DNA of 64,000 bases, taken from the NCBI RefSeq assembly GCF_039655875.1, contig NZ_JBBYXK010000001.1, forward strand, positions 930,001-994,000, read 5' to 3'. The notes under the pieces are model-generated. The model did not search any database. It was not told where the DNA came from and saw only the letters and a program-made list of their open reading frames with translations. This stretch comes from Emcibacter sp. SYSU 3D8. Lineage in GTDB: Bacteria > Pseudomonadota > Alphaproteobacteria > SMXS01. Both the position numbers and the translations under genes were made by a program. This document shows positions 28,629 to 37,857 of the stretch, in pieces (position 1 is the stretch's first letter; every line of letters starts with the position of its first letter).

Positions 28629-28976
28629 TCAGTCAGCTGGCGGCGCCTCGCTGGTTCTGACGCCGCCATCGAGCGCGGCGGCTGTCTTCACCAGATTGAC
28701 GAACTCGACGCGGTAGCCCTGGGCGTCGGCGCCGCGCCCTTCCGAGGCCAGCGCCGCGATGCGCTCGTAGCCGAAATCGCCCAGATAGGCGCCGTGGCGA
28801 AAGCCGCCGCCGAATGGGTTCCCTAACGAGCCCGCCGCACCGGCTGTTGCGGCAGCGGAGAACAGGGTGCCGCCGCGCAGCCTGTCGGTCTGTGGTGTGA
28901 TGATCGGGTTCACCCGGAAGGCGGCCGCAGGAGCGACGGGCTGGCATGCGCGGCGAGCTTTTGAAAGTCTCTGCAT
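28629..28976 (-). pseudogene. Probable C-terminal fragment of a YfbK-like VWA/DUF3520 protein
   Basis: The 115-residue frame is poor at its N-terminus but from about residue 55 reads FRHGAYLGDFGYERIAALA and then GYRVEFVNLVKTAAALDG. That matches the C-terminal end of the DUF3520 domain of YfbK-type von Willebrand A proteins (pattern: LR..AYLGDF.Y..I..LA, then D..GYR.EF..LV). The VWA domain and most of DUF3520 are absent upstream. It is either a decayed remnant or a small protein built from this piece. An RBS-like GAGGAGATTC precedes the ATG at 28976, so it could still be translated. Confidence 0.55.
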
Positions 28977-29049
28977 CGAATCTCCTCCCCAGGAGTCATT
29001 GCCGAGTTAACCTGTTGAAAATGTTACGCCTGCCAGCGGCAAACTCCCG

Positions 29050-29096
29050 TTAACTCGGGTTCATGGAAGCCGAATCCGGATTAATTCGCGTTCATG
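29050..29096 (+). promoter_or_regulatory. Two 16-bp direct repeats upstream of sfsA
   Basis: TTAACTCGGGTTCATG (29050-29065) and TTAATTCGCGTTCATG (29081-29096) match at 14 of 16 positions and start 31 bases apart, about three DNA turns. The second copy ends 41 bases before the sfsA ATG. The TTAA half-sites recall CtrA-type sites, but the second TTAA of that consensus is missing. Probably regulator sites. Confidence 0.4.
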
Positions 29097-29137
29097 CCGG
29101 GATTGCGTGCCGCATCAGGCACTTATAGGGTCCGGAC

Positions 29138-29839
29138 ATGAAATTTCACGCTCCCCTGGTGCGCGGCACCCTGGTTCAACGTTACAAAAGGTTCATGGCC
29201 GACGTGGTGCTCGACACCGGCGAGACCATCACCGCGCACTGCGCCAATTCGGGCGCCATGGCCGGACTGAAGGCGCCCGGCTCCGTCGTCTGGCTGTCGC
29301 CCGCCGCCAATCCGGACCGCAAGCTGAAATATTCGTGGGAGCTGATCGAGGCCGACGGCGCCCTGGTCGGCATCAACACCGCCCATCCCAACCACATCGT
29401 CGCCGAGGCGATCCGCGCGGGCGCCATCGAACCGCTTGCCGGCTATGCGACCCTGCGTCAGGAAGTGAAATATGGCCGCAACTCGCGCATCGACATCCTG
29501 CTCGAGGATCCGGACAGGCCGATGTGCTACGTGGAGGTGAAGAACGTCCATCTGCGCCGCGACGGCAGCCTGGCGGAGTTCCCCGACGCGGTCACCGCGC
29601 GCGGCGCCAAGCATCTGCTCGAACTCGGCGACATGGTCGAGGCTGGACACCGGGCGGTCATGCTCTATCTGGTTCAGCGCATGGACTGCGACCGATTTGC
29701 AATCGCCGGGGACGTGGACGCCGCGTATGATAAAGGTTTGCGGGTGGCCCGCGAGCGCGGCGTTGAAGTCCTTTGCTACGCCTGTAGACTGACCACCGAA
29801 GAAATCACCGTTGACCGGAAGCTGGTCCTCGCTATCTAA
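29138..29839 (+). CDS. sfsA: DNA/RNA nuclease SfsA
   Basis: A 233-residue SfsA protein: an N-terminal OB-like part ([22 protein letters not shown], conserved start) and a PD-(D/E)xK nuclease part with [12 protein letters not shown] and [14 protein letters not shown] (Glu-x-Lys of the active site). The last part has [17 protein letters not shown]. The family was named for sugar-fermentation stimulation, and a nuclease function is supported by fold. It is followed by map after 23 bases, the usual alphaproteobacterial order. Start and length are normal. Confidence 0.93.
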   Translation: MKFHAPLVRGTLVQRYKRFMADVVLDTGETITAHCANSGAMAGLKAPGSVVWLSPAANPDRKLKYSWELIEADGALVGINTAHPNHIVAEAIRAGAIEPLAGYATLRQEVKYGRNSRIDILLEDPDRPMCYVEVKNVHLRRDGSLAEFPDAVTARGAKHLLELGDMVEAGHRAVMLYLVQRMDCDRFAIAGDVDAAYDKGLRVARERGVEVLCYACRLTTEEITVDRKLVLAI

Positions 29840-29862
29840 GCGCCGGGTTTGAAGGGCACACA

Positions 29863-30678
29863 ATGAACGATCAGAAAGTTGGCGAGATGCACGCCGGCGG
29901 CATCAAGATTCACGGGCGCGAGGGCTACGACGGCATGCGCGCGGCCGGACGGCTGGCAGCGGAGACGCTCGACTTCATCACGCCGCATGTGCAGCCGGGC
30001 GTCACCACCGGTCATCTCGACCAGTTGTGCCACGACTTCATCATCGAGCGCGGCGGCATCCCGGCGCCGCTCGGCTATCGCGGTTTTCCCAAGAGCATCT
30101 GCACCTCCATCAACCATGTGGTGTGCCACGGCATCCCGGGCGACAAGGCGCTCAAGGATGGCGACATCCTCAACATCGACGTGACGCCGACGGTCGACGG
30201 CTGGCATGGCGATACAAGCCGCATGTATCTGGTGGGTGATGTCTCGGTGAAGGCGCGCAGGCTGTGCGACATCACCTTCGAGGCCATGTGGCACGGCATC
30301 CGGCAGGTCAAGCCGGGCGCCACCCTGGGCGACATCGGCCATGCCATCCAGACATATGCCGAGGGCGAGCGTTGTTCGGTGGTGCGCGATTTCTGCGGCC
30401 ACGGTCTGGGAAAGGTCTTCCATGACGCACCCAACGTGCTGCACTACGGCGAGCCTCATTCGGGCGTGATCCTGCGGCCCGGTATGTTCTTCACCATCGA
30501 GCCCATGGTCAATCTGGGCCGCTATGACGTGAAGATCCTGGCGGACGGCTGGACCGCCGTGACCCGCGACCGGTCGCTGTCGGCCCAGTTCGAGCATTCC
30601 ATCGCCGTGACCGATGACGGCTACGAGGTGTTCACCGCCTCGGCGCGCGGCCTGGACAAGCCGCCCTACGCCGTCTGA
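29863..30678 (+). CDS. map: Type I methionine aminopeptidase
   Basis: Removes the initiator methionine from nascent proteins. The 271-residue enzyme shows the five metal ligands of the family: two Asp in [19 protein letters not shown], His in [10 protein letters not shown], Glu in FTIEPMV and Glu in QFEHSIAV. The N-terminal extension (about 20 residues before [11 protein letters not shown]) is common in this group. It sits between sfsA and radC on the same strand, with GAAGGGC before the ATG. Confidence 0.96.
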   Translation: MNDQKVGEMHAGGIKIHGREGYDGMRAAGRLAAETLDFITPHVQPGVTTGHLDQLCHDFIIERGGIPAPLGYRGFPKSICTSINHVVCHGIPGDKALKDGDILNIDVTPTVDGWHGDTSRMYLVGDVSVKARRLCDITFEAMWHGIRQVKPGATLGDIGHAIQTYAEGERCSVVRDFCGHGLGKVFHDAPNVLHYGEPHSGVILRPGMFFTIEPMVNLGRYDVKILADGWTAVTRDRSLSAQFEHSIAVTDDGYEVFTASARGLDKPPYAV

Positions 30679-30703
30679 CGCCGGCGCCGTCGGGTTGGGG
30701 GCC

Positions 30704-31387
30704 GTGACGGACGAAAAACCACACCATCTGGGACACCGGCAGCGCCTACGCGAGCGTTTCATGAGCGGCGGCGCCGCGTCCATGCCCGACTACGAAGTGC
30801 TGGAGATGCTGCTGTTCAGCGCCCTCCCCCGCGGCGACACCAAGCCGCTCGCCAAGGCGCTGATCGACCGCTTCGGCAGCCTCGCCGACGTACTGAGCGC
30901 GCCGCCCGAGCGGCTGGCCGAGGTCAAGGGCGTGGGCGACGGCATTGTCGCGGCCCTCAAGCTGGTGCGCGAAGCCGGCCTGCGCCTGACCCGCGCCAAG
31001 GCACTCAACCGCCCTGCCCTGAGTTCCTGGGCCGCCGTGCTGGAATATTGCCAGGCGGCCATGGCCTATGAGAACAGGGAGCAGTTCCGCATCCTGTTCC
31101 TCGACCGCAAGAACACGCTGATCGCCGACGAGGTGCAGCAGACCGGCACCATCGACCATACGCCGGTCTATCCGCGCGAGGTGGCCAAGCGGGCGCTGGA
31201 GCTGGATGCGACGGCGGTGATCCTGGTGCACAACCACCCGTCCGGCGACCCCAATCCCAGCCGCGCGGACATCGAGATGACCAAGAAGGTGGTGGCGGCG
31301 GCCGCGGCGCTGGGCATCGTCGTCCACGACCATTTGATCATCGGCCGCGGCACCCATTCCAGTTTCAAGTCGTTGGGGCTGTTGTGA
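30704..31387 (+). CDS. radC: RadC/JAB-domain protein
   Basis: A 227-residue RadC-family protein with an N-terminal helix-hairpin-helix ([24 protein letters not shown]) and a C-terminal JAB/MPN domain with the JAMM metal site [14 protein letters not shown]. The original role in recombination repair is disputed; metalloprotease-like or DNA-binding activity is possible. The GTG at 30704 is chosen because [15 protein letters not shown] is the common start of the family and the gene then begins 25 bases after map. The stop overlaps the next gene as TGATG. Confidence 0.92.
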   Translation: MTDEKPHHLGHRQRLRERFMSGGAASMPDYEVLEMLLFSALPRGDTKPLAKALIDRFGSLADVLSAPPERLAEVKGVGDGIVAALKLVREAGLRLTRAKALNRPALSSWAAVLEYCQAAMAYENREQFRILFLDRKNTLIADEVQQTGTIDHTPVYPREVAKRALELDATAVILVHNHPSGDPNPSRADIEMTKKVVAAAAALGIVVHDHLIIGRGTHSSFKSLGLL

Positions 31388-31815
31388 TGCCGGCAGGCTT
31401 CGTCATCGATACGCTCGCCGAGAGCGAAATCCCGCAGGCCGTGGCCTTATGGCAAGCCTGCAATCTCACCCGGCCCTGGAACGATCCCCATGCCGACGCC
31501 CGGTTCGCGCTGGGTGGTCCCGGCTCGACCATCCTGGCAGGGCGGCAGGGCGGCGTCCTGATCGGCGCCATCATGGTCGGCCATGACGGCCATCGCGGGG
31601 CGGTCTATTACGTGGGCGTGCTTCCCGACCACCGGAAGCTGGGGATCGGCGCGGCGCTGATGGCCGCGGCCGAACAGTGGCTGCAGGATCGCGGCGTGCC
31701 AAAGCTCAATGTCATGGTGCGGACCGGCAATCTGGGCGCGCGCGGCTTCTATGAGTGCCTGGGTTATGAGCCAAGCGAAGTCGTCGTGCTATCGAAGCGG
31801 CTGGGCGGGTGCTAG
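31387..31815 (+). CDS. GNAT-family acetyltransferase (YpeA-like)
   Basis: A 142-residue single-domain GNAT N-acetyltransferase. The acetyl-CoA binding motif is GVLPDHRKLGIGAALMAAAEQWL (RxxGxG/A; first part GVLPDHRKLGIGAAL), and the C-terminal GARGFYECLGYE is typical. The sequence is closest in pattern to YpeA. The acceptor is unknown. The ATG overlaps the radC stop (TGATG), so the two are translationally coupled. Confidence 0.85.
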   Translation: MPAGFVIDTLAESEIPQAVALWQACNLTRPWNDPHADARFALGGPGSTILAGRQGGVLIGAIMVGHDGHRGAVYYVGVLPDHRKLGIGAALMAAAEQWLQDRGVPKLNVMVRTGNLGARGFYECLGYEPSEVVVLSKRLGGC

Positions 31816-31886
31816 CGGCCTGGCAATTTCGTATGGTGTCGCCAGCTCGCCGCGCGGCGGGCCGGCGAGTTCCGGGGAGCTAGGAC

Positions 31887-32579
31887 ATGGATTCACTCAG
31901 CAGCGGCCCGATCGCGGAGGTTCTCCGCCGTCTCCATCGGGAAGCGGACGCCGCGGATGCGCCGCTGATACAGGCGGTCGTCGACGAGGCGATCACTTTC
32001 GAGCAAGCGATGCAACGGGTGGTCGACGCCGAGATCAAGGACCTGACCGGACTGTATCGCGGCTACGCGGGCAACTTCCTGAGCGTCGATCCAGAGTTCG
32101 GGCGCTTTCTCTACATGCTGGCGCGGTCCTGCCAGGCAAAGCGGATCGTCGAGTTCGGCTCGTCCATGGGGATTTCCGCCATCTACATGGCCGCAGCCCT
32201 GCGCGACATGGGCGGCGGCGTCCTCATCGGCACCGAACTCGAGCCCGCTAAAGCCGAGCGGGCGCAAGCGAACGTCGCTGCGGCCGGTCTCGCCGATCTT
32301 GTCCAGTTCCGGATCGGCGATGCACGCGAGACCCTTAAACCGGGCGTCGGCGGTGACATCGACATGGTGCTGCTCGACGGCGCCTTTACGCTCTACGACT
32401 CGGTCCTCGCGCTGCTGGAGCCGCACCTGAGGCCGGGCGCGATCATCATCGGGGAGAACGCGTTGCAGCAGGCGTCGGGCTATATCGATTATGTGCGCGA
32501 TCCTCGGAACGGCTACCTTTCCGTGCCGCTGCCGTTCAGTCCAGGGCGTGGCAACGAACTGACGGTCAAGACGAAGTAG
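31887..32579 (+). CDS. Class I SAM-dependent O-methyltransferase
   Basis: A 230-residue methyltransferase of the catechol-O-methyltransferase-like (methyltransf_3/24) group. Motif I is RIVEFGSSMGISAIYMAAAL at about residue 87, the acidic end of beta-2 is IGTELEPAKAERAQANV, and the DIDMVLLDGAFTLYDSVLALL segment supplies metal/substrate residues. The substrate is unknown: a phenolic or catecholic compound is possible, fitting the neighbouring Rieske oxygenase, but this is inference. RBS GGGGAGC precedes the ATG. It ends 13 bases before the convergent Rieske gene. Confidence 0.82.
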   Translation: MDSLSSGPIAEVLRRLHREADAADAPLIQAVVDEAITFEQAMQRVVDAEIKDLTGLYRGYAGNFLSVDPEFGRFLYMLARSCQAKRIVEFGSSMGISAIYMAAALRDMGGGVLIGTELEPAKAERAQANVAAAGLADLVQFRIGDARETLKPGVGGDIDMVLLDGAFTLYDSVLALLEPHLRPGAIIIGENALQQASGYIDYVRDPRNGYLSVPLPFSPGRGNELTVKTK

Positions 32580-32592
32580 CCGTCCCGCCGCC

Positions 32593-33936
32593 TCACCAGC
32601 CCGGCGGCTTGCCGTCCAGATAGTCGTTCAGCACCTCGTGGAACCGCCTCACCCGCGTCTCCTGTCCCGCGAGATAGGGCTCCTGATAACCGCGCGAGCG
32701 CCATCCCGACTGCTGGCCGGGACTGAGCGCCCAGTCCTGGAACACCACCTGATCGTGCAGGTCGGCAACGGCATCGGGGCCGGAATAGACGCGGAAGTCG
32801 TATTCGGCTTCCTTCATCTCCATCTCGGTCTCGGTGAGGCGGGCGCGGTACTGGCCGTCGATCGGGAACGCCAGGTCCCACAGGTCGAAATAGCACTTCT
32901 CCGGATCGTCCCGGTGCGGCTCCCAGCGGAAGAACGACATGCCTTCCGCGCCGGCGCCGAAGGCGATGTTCGGGAACACCACGCCGAACGGGCTTTCGGT
33001 CAGGTCCTCGTCGTTCAGCGTCTCGAAATGCCTGTAGCCGCGCTCCGGTCCCAGCTTGCGCTTGGCCGCTTTCAGGTCGAGCCAGCCCTGCATGGCCTTC
33101 TCTTCGTAGGTTGCATAGCTGTCGGGGTCGATGCCCCATTCGCGCAGGGTATCGTCGAACGGATGCGGCTGGCCCTCGGGCACGCGGTCGCGCAAGGACG
33201 GGCGTCCCATCTGGATGATGCGCGCGTGCCCCATGGGAAACATCTCGAACCGCGACGTGAAATGGTCCTGGTCGATGATCGGCGGCACCTGCGGATGAGC
33301 GGTGCGGGTGTGATACGATTCGTTGAAATTGTCCGACGAGAACTTCCAGTTGCAGCCCAGTTCGACCCGGACCCAACGCACGCGAATCTGCGTCTCGAAG
33401 GGGAAGTTCCTGTAGATCTCGGGGATCGGCTCCAGGTACTTCAGCAGCGGCGGCGCGTCGTTGTCCATGGTGTACCAGACGAAGCCGCCCCAGGTGTCGA
33501 CCCGCACCTCGATCAGGCGGATCTTGCCGACCGGGTCGCCCTGCGGGAAGTCGTCGCGGTCGCAGGCGTCGAGCAGGCTGCCGTCGATGCTCCATTCCCA
33601 GCCGTGATACGGACAGGTCCAGCTGTCCTGCGAACCCTTGTCCCACACCAGTTTCTGGGCCCGGTGGCCGCAGGCATTGTAGAAACCCTTCAAGCTGCCG
33701 TCGGGCTGGCGGGCGATGATGACCGATTCGTGCATGAAATCGTGCACGATATAGTCGCCCGGCTCAGGCAGCTGGTTCTCGCGGCCGGCGATGTGCCACA
33801 CCTTGGTCCACAGGTGATCCCATTCCCGCTGCATCCAGTCGCGCGAATAATAGCGGTCCTGTGAAATCCGGTCGCCGCGCGCATTGCGCGGGTCCTTGCC
33901 GTTGATGGCCAGCGGATGAGTGATGATCTCGGTCAT
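32593..33936 (-). CDS. Rieske non-heme iron oxygenase, alpha subunit (second)
   Basis: A 447-residue ring-hydroxylating-type oxygenase large subunit. Rieske ligands are Cys89-x-His91 and Cys108-x2-His111. Mononuclear iron ligands His209 and His214 lie in DNFNESYHTRTAH. The Cys-His spacing (16 residues) is shorter than in the other two oxygenases of this window. No beta subunit, ferredoxin or reductase is adjacent. The ATG at 33936 follows GGGGAGACGGAC and gives the usual N-terminus; the frame continues upstream without an RBS. Monocistronic, convergent with the O-methyltransferase. Substrate unknown. Confidence 0.88.
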   Translation of the reverse strand: MTEIITHPLAINGKDPRNARGDRISQDRYYSRDWMQREWDHLWTKVWHIAGRENQLPEPGDYIVHDFMHESVIIARQPDGSLKGFYNACGHRAQKLVWDKGSQDSWTCPYHGWEWSIDGSLLDACDRDDFPQGDPVGKIRLIEVRVDTWGGFVWYTMDNDAPPLLKYLEPIPEIYRNFPFETQIRVRWVRVELGCNWKFSSDNFNESYHTRTAHPQVPPIIDQDHFTSRFEMFPMGHARIIQMGRPSLRDRVPEGQPHPFDDTLREWGIDPDSYATYEEKAMQGWLDLKAAKRKLGPERGYRHFETLNDEDLTESPFGVVFPNIAFGAGAEGMSFFRWEPHRDDPEKCYFDLWDLAFPIDGQYRARLTETEMEMKEAEYDFRVYSGPDAVADLHDQVVFQDWALSPGQQSGWRSRGYQEPYLAGQETRVRRFHEVLNDYLDGKPPGW

Positions 33937-34290
33937 GTCCGTCTCCCCGTTTCCCGTTTTCGGCCAGATCGCGATTATTGATCGGCTGTCGAACAGCTTT
34001 GGGAGCGTAAACCGCGGCGGCATCCTGTCAATCCGAATCCGGAAAACTGGTCAGTTCCGGACGACACTGCGCAGCCAAGGCGCGGTCTCGGCCGGTCCCG
34101 ACAGAGGGACGCTGCAAGCGGCACCGCGATACCGCGGAACCGCCTGTGGCATTGGTGCGTTGGCACCATACAATGCTTGAAAAGCTAATCTATCAATCAC
34201 CCCGGTAAACCGCCTGTCTTGTTGGCGGCCGTCGGGCACCTCGGTAAAGTGCATTCCGCCACCGCAGCTGGTTTGTCCACGAGGAAAAGC
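33937..34290. other. Divergent intergenic region (354 bases) between Rieske and kaiC-like genes
   Basis: No gene is visible. It should hold both promoters. A bulged hairpin, GCATTGGTGC ... GCACCATACAATGC, spans 34149-34176 with loop GTTG and a four-base bulge, about 115 bases before the kaiC-like ATG. Another GC-rich stretch (about 34090-34140) has short dyads. No recognisable sigma-54 promoter: the GG and GC are 11 rather than 10 apart. Confidence 0.45.
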
Positions 34291-35781
34291 ATGCTCGACC
34301 CGATGATCACGGCAGCCACCGGCATTGAAGGCCTCGACGAAATTCTCGCCGGCGGATTGTCGCGCGGCAGCCTGTTCTTGCTCGAAGGCGAACCGGGGAC
34401 CGGCAAGACCACCATCGCGCTTCAGTTTCTCATGGACGGCGCCCGGCGCGGCGAAAAGTGCCTTTACATCACGCTGTCGGAAACGCCGGACGAATTGCGC
34501 CAGGGCGCGGCGTCGCACGGCTGGGAACTGGATGAGCATATCGAAGTGTTCGAACTCATCCCGCCGGAAAGCATTCTCAGCGACGAACATCAGCAAAGTC
34601 TGCTTTATGCCTCCGACCTGGAACTGGTGGAAACGACCAAGCAGATATTCGCGACGGTCGACCGAGCCAAGGCATCGCGCGTCGTTATCGACAGCCTCTC
34701 CGAGATCCGGCTTCTGGCGCAAAGCTCGCTCCGTTACCGGCGCCAGATTCTCGCCATCAAACACTATTTTGCACGCCACAGCGCCACGGTGCTGCTGCTG
34801 GACGACCTGACATCCGAGGCCGCCGACAAGACCGTGCACAGCGTCGCCCAGGGCGTCATCCGCCTCGAGGAGATCGCGCCCGAGTACGGCGCCGAGCGCC
34901 GGCGTCTGCGGGTGATGAAATATCGTGGCCAGAAATTCCGCGGAGGCTTCCACGACTTCGTCATCAAGACCGGCGGAATCGGGGTGTTTCCGCGCCTGGT
35001 GTCAGCGGAACATCGCAACAGGTTCGAGCGACGCGTGCTATCGGCGGGCATCCCCGAACTCGACGCCCTGCTCGGCGGCGGCGTGAACGCTGGCTCAAGT
35101 ACGCTGATCCTCGGTCCGGCCGGCACGGGCAAGTCGCTGGTTGCAATGACTTTCGTGATGGCGGCGCTCACCCGAGGCGAAAAGGCGGCCCTGTTCCTGT
35201 TCGATGAGGAACTGGGCCTGCTGTTCGACCGGATGCTCGGCCTGGGCATCGACCTGGAGAAATGGCAGGCCGAAGGCAAGCTGTTCGTCAACCAGATCGA
35301 CGCCGCCGAACTGTCTCCTGGCGAATTCTCGCACCGGGTCTGCCAGATCGTGAATACCCAGGATATCAAGACCGTCGTCATCGACAGCCTCAACGGCTAC
35401 CGCGCCTCGATGCCGGAAGAAAACTCGCTGATCCTGCATATCCACGAGCTGCTGCAATATCTGAACCGCCACGGCGCGGCCACCTTCATGACCGTGGCCC
35501 AGCACGGACTGGTCGGCGACATGAAGACGCCAGTCGACGTGACCTATCTGGCCGACACGGTGATCCTGCTGCGCTATTTCGAGGCAATCGGCGAGGTGCG
35601 CCGCGCCATATCGATCATCAAGAAGCGCACCGGCCGGCACGAACCGACGATCCGCGAATTCGGGATCGGCGAGGATGGCCTGACCATCGGCGAACCACTG
35701 ACGGACTTCCACGGTGTTCTCAGGGGCGTGCCCACCTATTCGGGCAGCGGCAATCCCCTGCTGCAAAGGAAGCCCAGTTGA
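34291..35781 (+). CDS. KaiC-like two-domain RecA-type ATPase
   Basis: A 496-residue protein with two RecA/KaiC domains. The first has Walker A GEPGTGKTT (33-41), catalytic-Glu region YITLSETPDEL and Walker B RVVIDSLSEIR. The second has GPAGTGKS (275-282), LFDEELGLL and TVVIDSLNGYR. The C-terminal part aligns with KaiC CII. The autophosphorylation pair Ser431/Thr432 of cyanobacterial KaiC corresponds to Thr418 and Tyr419 in VTYLADTVILL. kaiA and kaiB are absent. The stop overlaps the start of a histidine kinase, so this is probably a signalling ATPase rather than a clock core. GAGGAAAAGC precedes the ATG. Confidence 0.9.
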   Translation: MLDPMITAATGIEGLDEILAGGLSRGSLFLLEGEPGTGKTTIALQFLMDGARRGEKCLYITLSETPDELRQGAASHGWELDEHIEVFELIPPESILSDEHQQSLLYASDLELVETTKQIFATVDRAKASRVVIDSLSEIRLLAQSSLRYRRQILAIKHYFARHSATVLLLDDLTSEAADKTVHSVAQGVIRLEEIAPEYGAERRRLRVMKYRGQKFRGGFHDFVIKTGGIGVFPRLVSAEHRNRFERRVLSAGIPELDALLGGGVNAGSSTLILGPAGTGKSLVAMTFVMAALTRGEKAALFLFDEELGLLFDRMLGLGIDLEKWQAEGKLFVNQIDAAELSPGEFSHRVCQIVNTQDIKTVVIDSLNGYRASMPEENSLILHIHELLQYLNRHGAATFMTVAQHGLVGDMKTPVDVTYLADTVILLRYFEAIGEVRRAISIIKKRTGRHEPTIREFGIGEDGLTIGEPLTDFHGVLRGVPTYSGSGNPLLQRKPS

Positions 35782-37844
35782 GTGAACCGGGACCACTCTC
35801 CGAGCGGGCGATCGTGCTCGCACCCAGCGGACGAGACGGCCCACTCGCGGTATCGATTCTTCAGAGAGCGGGCTTCCCGGCAGAGGGCTGCAACGATCTG
35901 ACGGCATTGCATCACGAGATCGGCAAGGGCGCCGGGCTGGCCCTCATCGCCGACGAGGCGCTGCGCGGCGTCGATATCGCGCCCATCGCCGAGGTCCTGC
36001 GCGCCCAGCCGCCATGGTCCGATTTTCCAGTGATCCTGCTGACCCAGCGCGGCGGCGGGCCGGAGCGGAATCCGGTGGCCGCACGTCTTGCCGAGCTTCT
36101 CGGCAATGTCACCTTCCTCGAACGCCCGTTCCATCCGACGACCCTGGTCAGCGTGGTGCGCACCGCCGTGCGCGGCCGGCGGCGGCAATACGACGCCCGC
36201 AGCCGGCTGATCGAGCTGTATGAAAACGAACAACAGCTGCAGACCGCGCTGCGCGCCGGCAATCTCGGGTCGTGGACTCTTGATATCACCACGATGGCGT
36301 TGCGTGCCTCGGATAGCTGCAAGGCGCATTTCGGCCGCCTGCCCAAGGATCCGCTGACCTATGACGACGTGATCGAGGCGATCCATCCCGATGACCGCGA
36401 GCGCATGCGCAGCGCCGTCGAGCATAGCCTGCGGACGGGCGAGAACTACTCGATCGAATACCGGATCGTCTGGCCGGACGGGTCGCTCCGATGGATGGAT
36501 GTCCGCGCGCGGGTGCTGCGCAGCAGCACCGGCGTGATCGAGCAGATGATCGGCGTCTCCTCCGATATCACGCCGCGCAAGACGTCAGAACTGGAACGGG
36601 AGCAGCTGCTGGCCCAGCTCGCCGCCGAACGGGCCACCTTGTCCGACCTGACGGCGACCCTGGAACAGCGCGTGCGCGAGCGCACCGATGCGCTGATGAC
36701 CGAAGTCGCCGCCCGCGAGCGCGCCCAGGTCCAGCTGCTGCAGGCGCAGAAGATGGAGAGCATCGGCCAGTTGACCGGCGGCGTCGCCCATGACTTCAAC
36801 AATCTGCTGGCGGCGGTGATGGGCAACCTGGAATTACTGCGCAAGCGGCTGCCCGACGACCCACGGCTGGACCGGCTGATCGACGGCGCCATGCAGGGCG
36901 CCCGCCGCGGCGCCGCGCTGACCCAGCGCATGCTGGCATTCGCCCGGCAGCAAGACCTGAAAACCGGCTCGGCGGATCTGGGAGAATTGTTGACCGGCAT
37001 GCGCGATCTGCTCGACCGCACGCTCGGCCCCGAGGTCAGCTTGACCTTCGATATTCCGGACCACCTGCCGCCGGCCCAGGTCGACGCCAACCAGATCGAG
37101 CTGGCCACCCTGAATCTGGCGATCAACGCCCGCGATGCCATGCCTGATGGCGGCGGCATCGACATCTCGGTCAGCCTGGCGGCCAAGGTGCACCCCGATC
37201 TGGCGCCCGGCCAGTACCTCAAGTTGCAAATTGTGGACAGCGGCGTCGGTATGGACGAGCCAACGCTGAAAAAGGCGATCGAACCGTTCTTTTCGACCAA
37301 GCCCGTCGGCAAGGGTACCGGACTAGGGTTGTCCATGGTGCACGGACTGGCCGAACAGCTGGGCGGCCTGCTGGAATTGTCCAGCGTCCCCGAAAAAGGC
37401 ACGACCGCCACTCTCTGGCTGCCCGTAGCTGCCCCGGCAGCGATTGCCGAGGCCGCCGCGCCGGCCCCGGTCTTGCCCGAGGAGGCTGGCCGGAGCGCGA
37501 CCATCCTGGTGGTCGATGACGACCCGCTCATTGCCAGAAGCACCGCCGAGATGCTGGCGGATCTTGGGCACATTGTCGTGGAGGCCAATTCCGGCCGGGA
37601 GGCGCTGGACATCCTCGAGAGCGGACTCGGCGTCGACCTGATAGTGACCGATCATGCGATGCCCGGCATGAACGGCATCGAACTCGCTGCCGCGGTCCAT
37701 CGCAGCCGCCCCGGTATGCCGGTGCTGCTGGCCACGGGTTATGTCGAACTTCCGGTTCAGGCGACGGGCCTGCCGCGTCTCGCCAAGCCTTATGAACAGG
37801 CCGCGCTCAAGGCTCATATCGACCATCTGCTGGCCTCCGCCTGA
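35778..37844 (+). CDS. Hybrid sensor histidine kinase coupled to the KaiC-like ATPase
   Basis: A 688-residue hybrid kinase. In order: an N-terminal receiver-like domain (about 8-135) whose first acidic strand is changed to VLAPSGRD and so is probably not phosphorylated. Next come a PAS domain (about 150-265, IHPDDRERM and SIEYRIVWPDGSLRWMDVR), a coiled coil (265-325), and HisKA with the phospho-acceptor His338 in GGVAHDFNNLL. An HATPase domain (DSGVGMDE, FFSTKPVGKGTGLGLSMV) and a C-terminal receiver with Asp about 625 in VTDHAMPG complete it. No membrane segments. The start is a TTG in TTGA, overlapping the kaiC-like stop, with AGGAAG upstream; no closer ATG fits. Pair and architecture recur in alphaproteobacteria. 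Confidence 0.9.
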   Translation: MSEPGPLSERAIVLAPSGRDGPLAVSILQRAGFPAEGCNDLTALHHEIGKGAGLALIADEALRGVDIAPIAEVLRAQPPWSDFPVILLTQRGGGPERNPVAARLAELLGNVTFLERPFHPTTLVSVVRTAVRGRRRQYDARSRLIELYENEQQLQTALRAGNLGSWTLDITTMALRASDSCKAHFGRLPKDPLTYDDVIEAIHPDDRERMRSAVEHSLRTGENYSIEYRIVWPDGSLRWMDVRARVLRSSTGVIEQMIGVSSDITPRKTSELEREQLLAQLAAERATLSDLTATLEQRVRERTDALMTEVAARERAQVQLLQAQKMESIGQLTGGVAHDFNNLLAAVMGNLELLRKRLPDDPRLDRLIDGAMQGARRGAALTQRMLAFARQQDLKTGSADLGELLTGMRDLLDRTLGPEVSLTFDIPDHLPPAQVDANQIELATLNLAINARDAMPDGGGIDISVSLAAKVHPDLAPGQYLKLQIVDSGVGMDEPTLKKAIEPFFSTKPVGKGTGLGLSMVHGLAEQLGGLLELSSVPEKGTTATLWLPVAAPAAIAEAAAPAPVLPEEAGRSATILVVDDDPLIARSTAEMLADLGHIVVEANSGREALDILESGLGVDLIVTDHAMPGMNGIELAAAVHRSRPGMPVLLATGYVELPVQATGLPRLAKPYEQAALKAHIDHLLASA

Positions 37845-37857
37845 CGGGACCTCGCCG

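Noticed and set aside
34163-34178. Possible sigma-54 promoter (TGGCAC ... TGC) before the kaiC-like gene
   Set aside because: The GG and GC elements are 11 bases apart rather than the required 10, and the TTGC box is degenerate.
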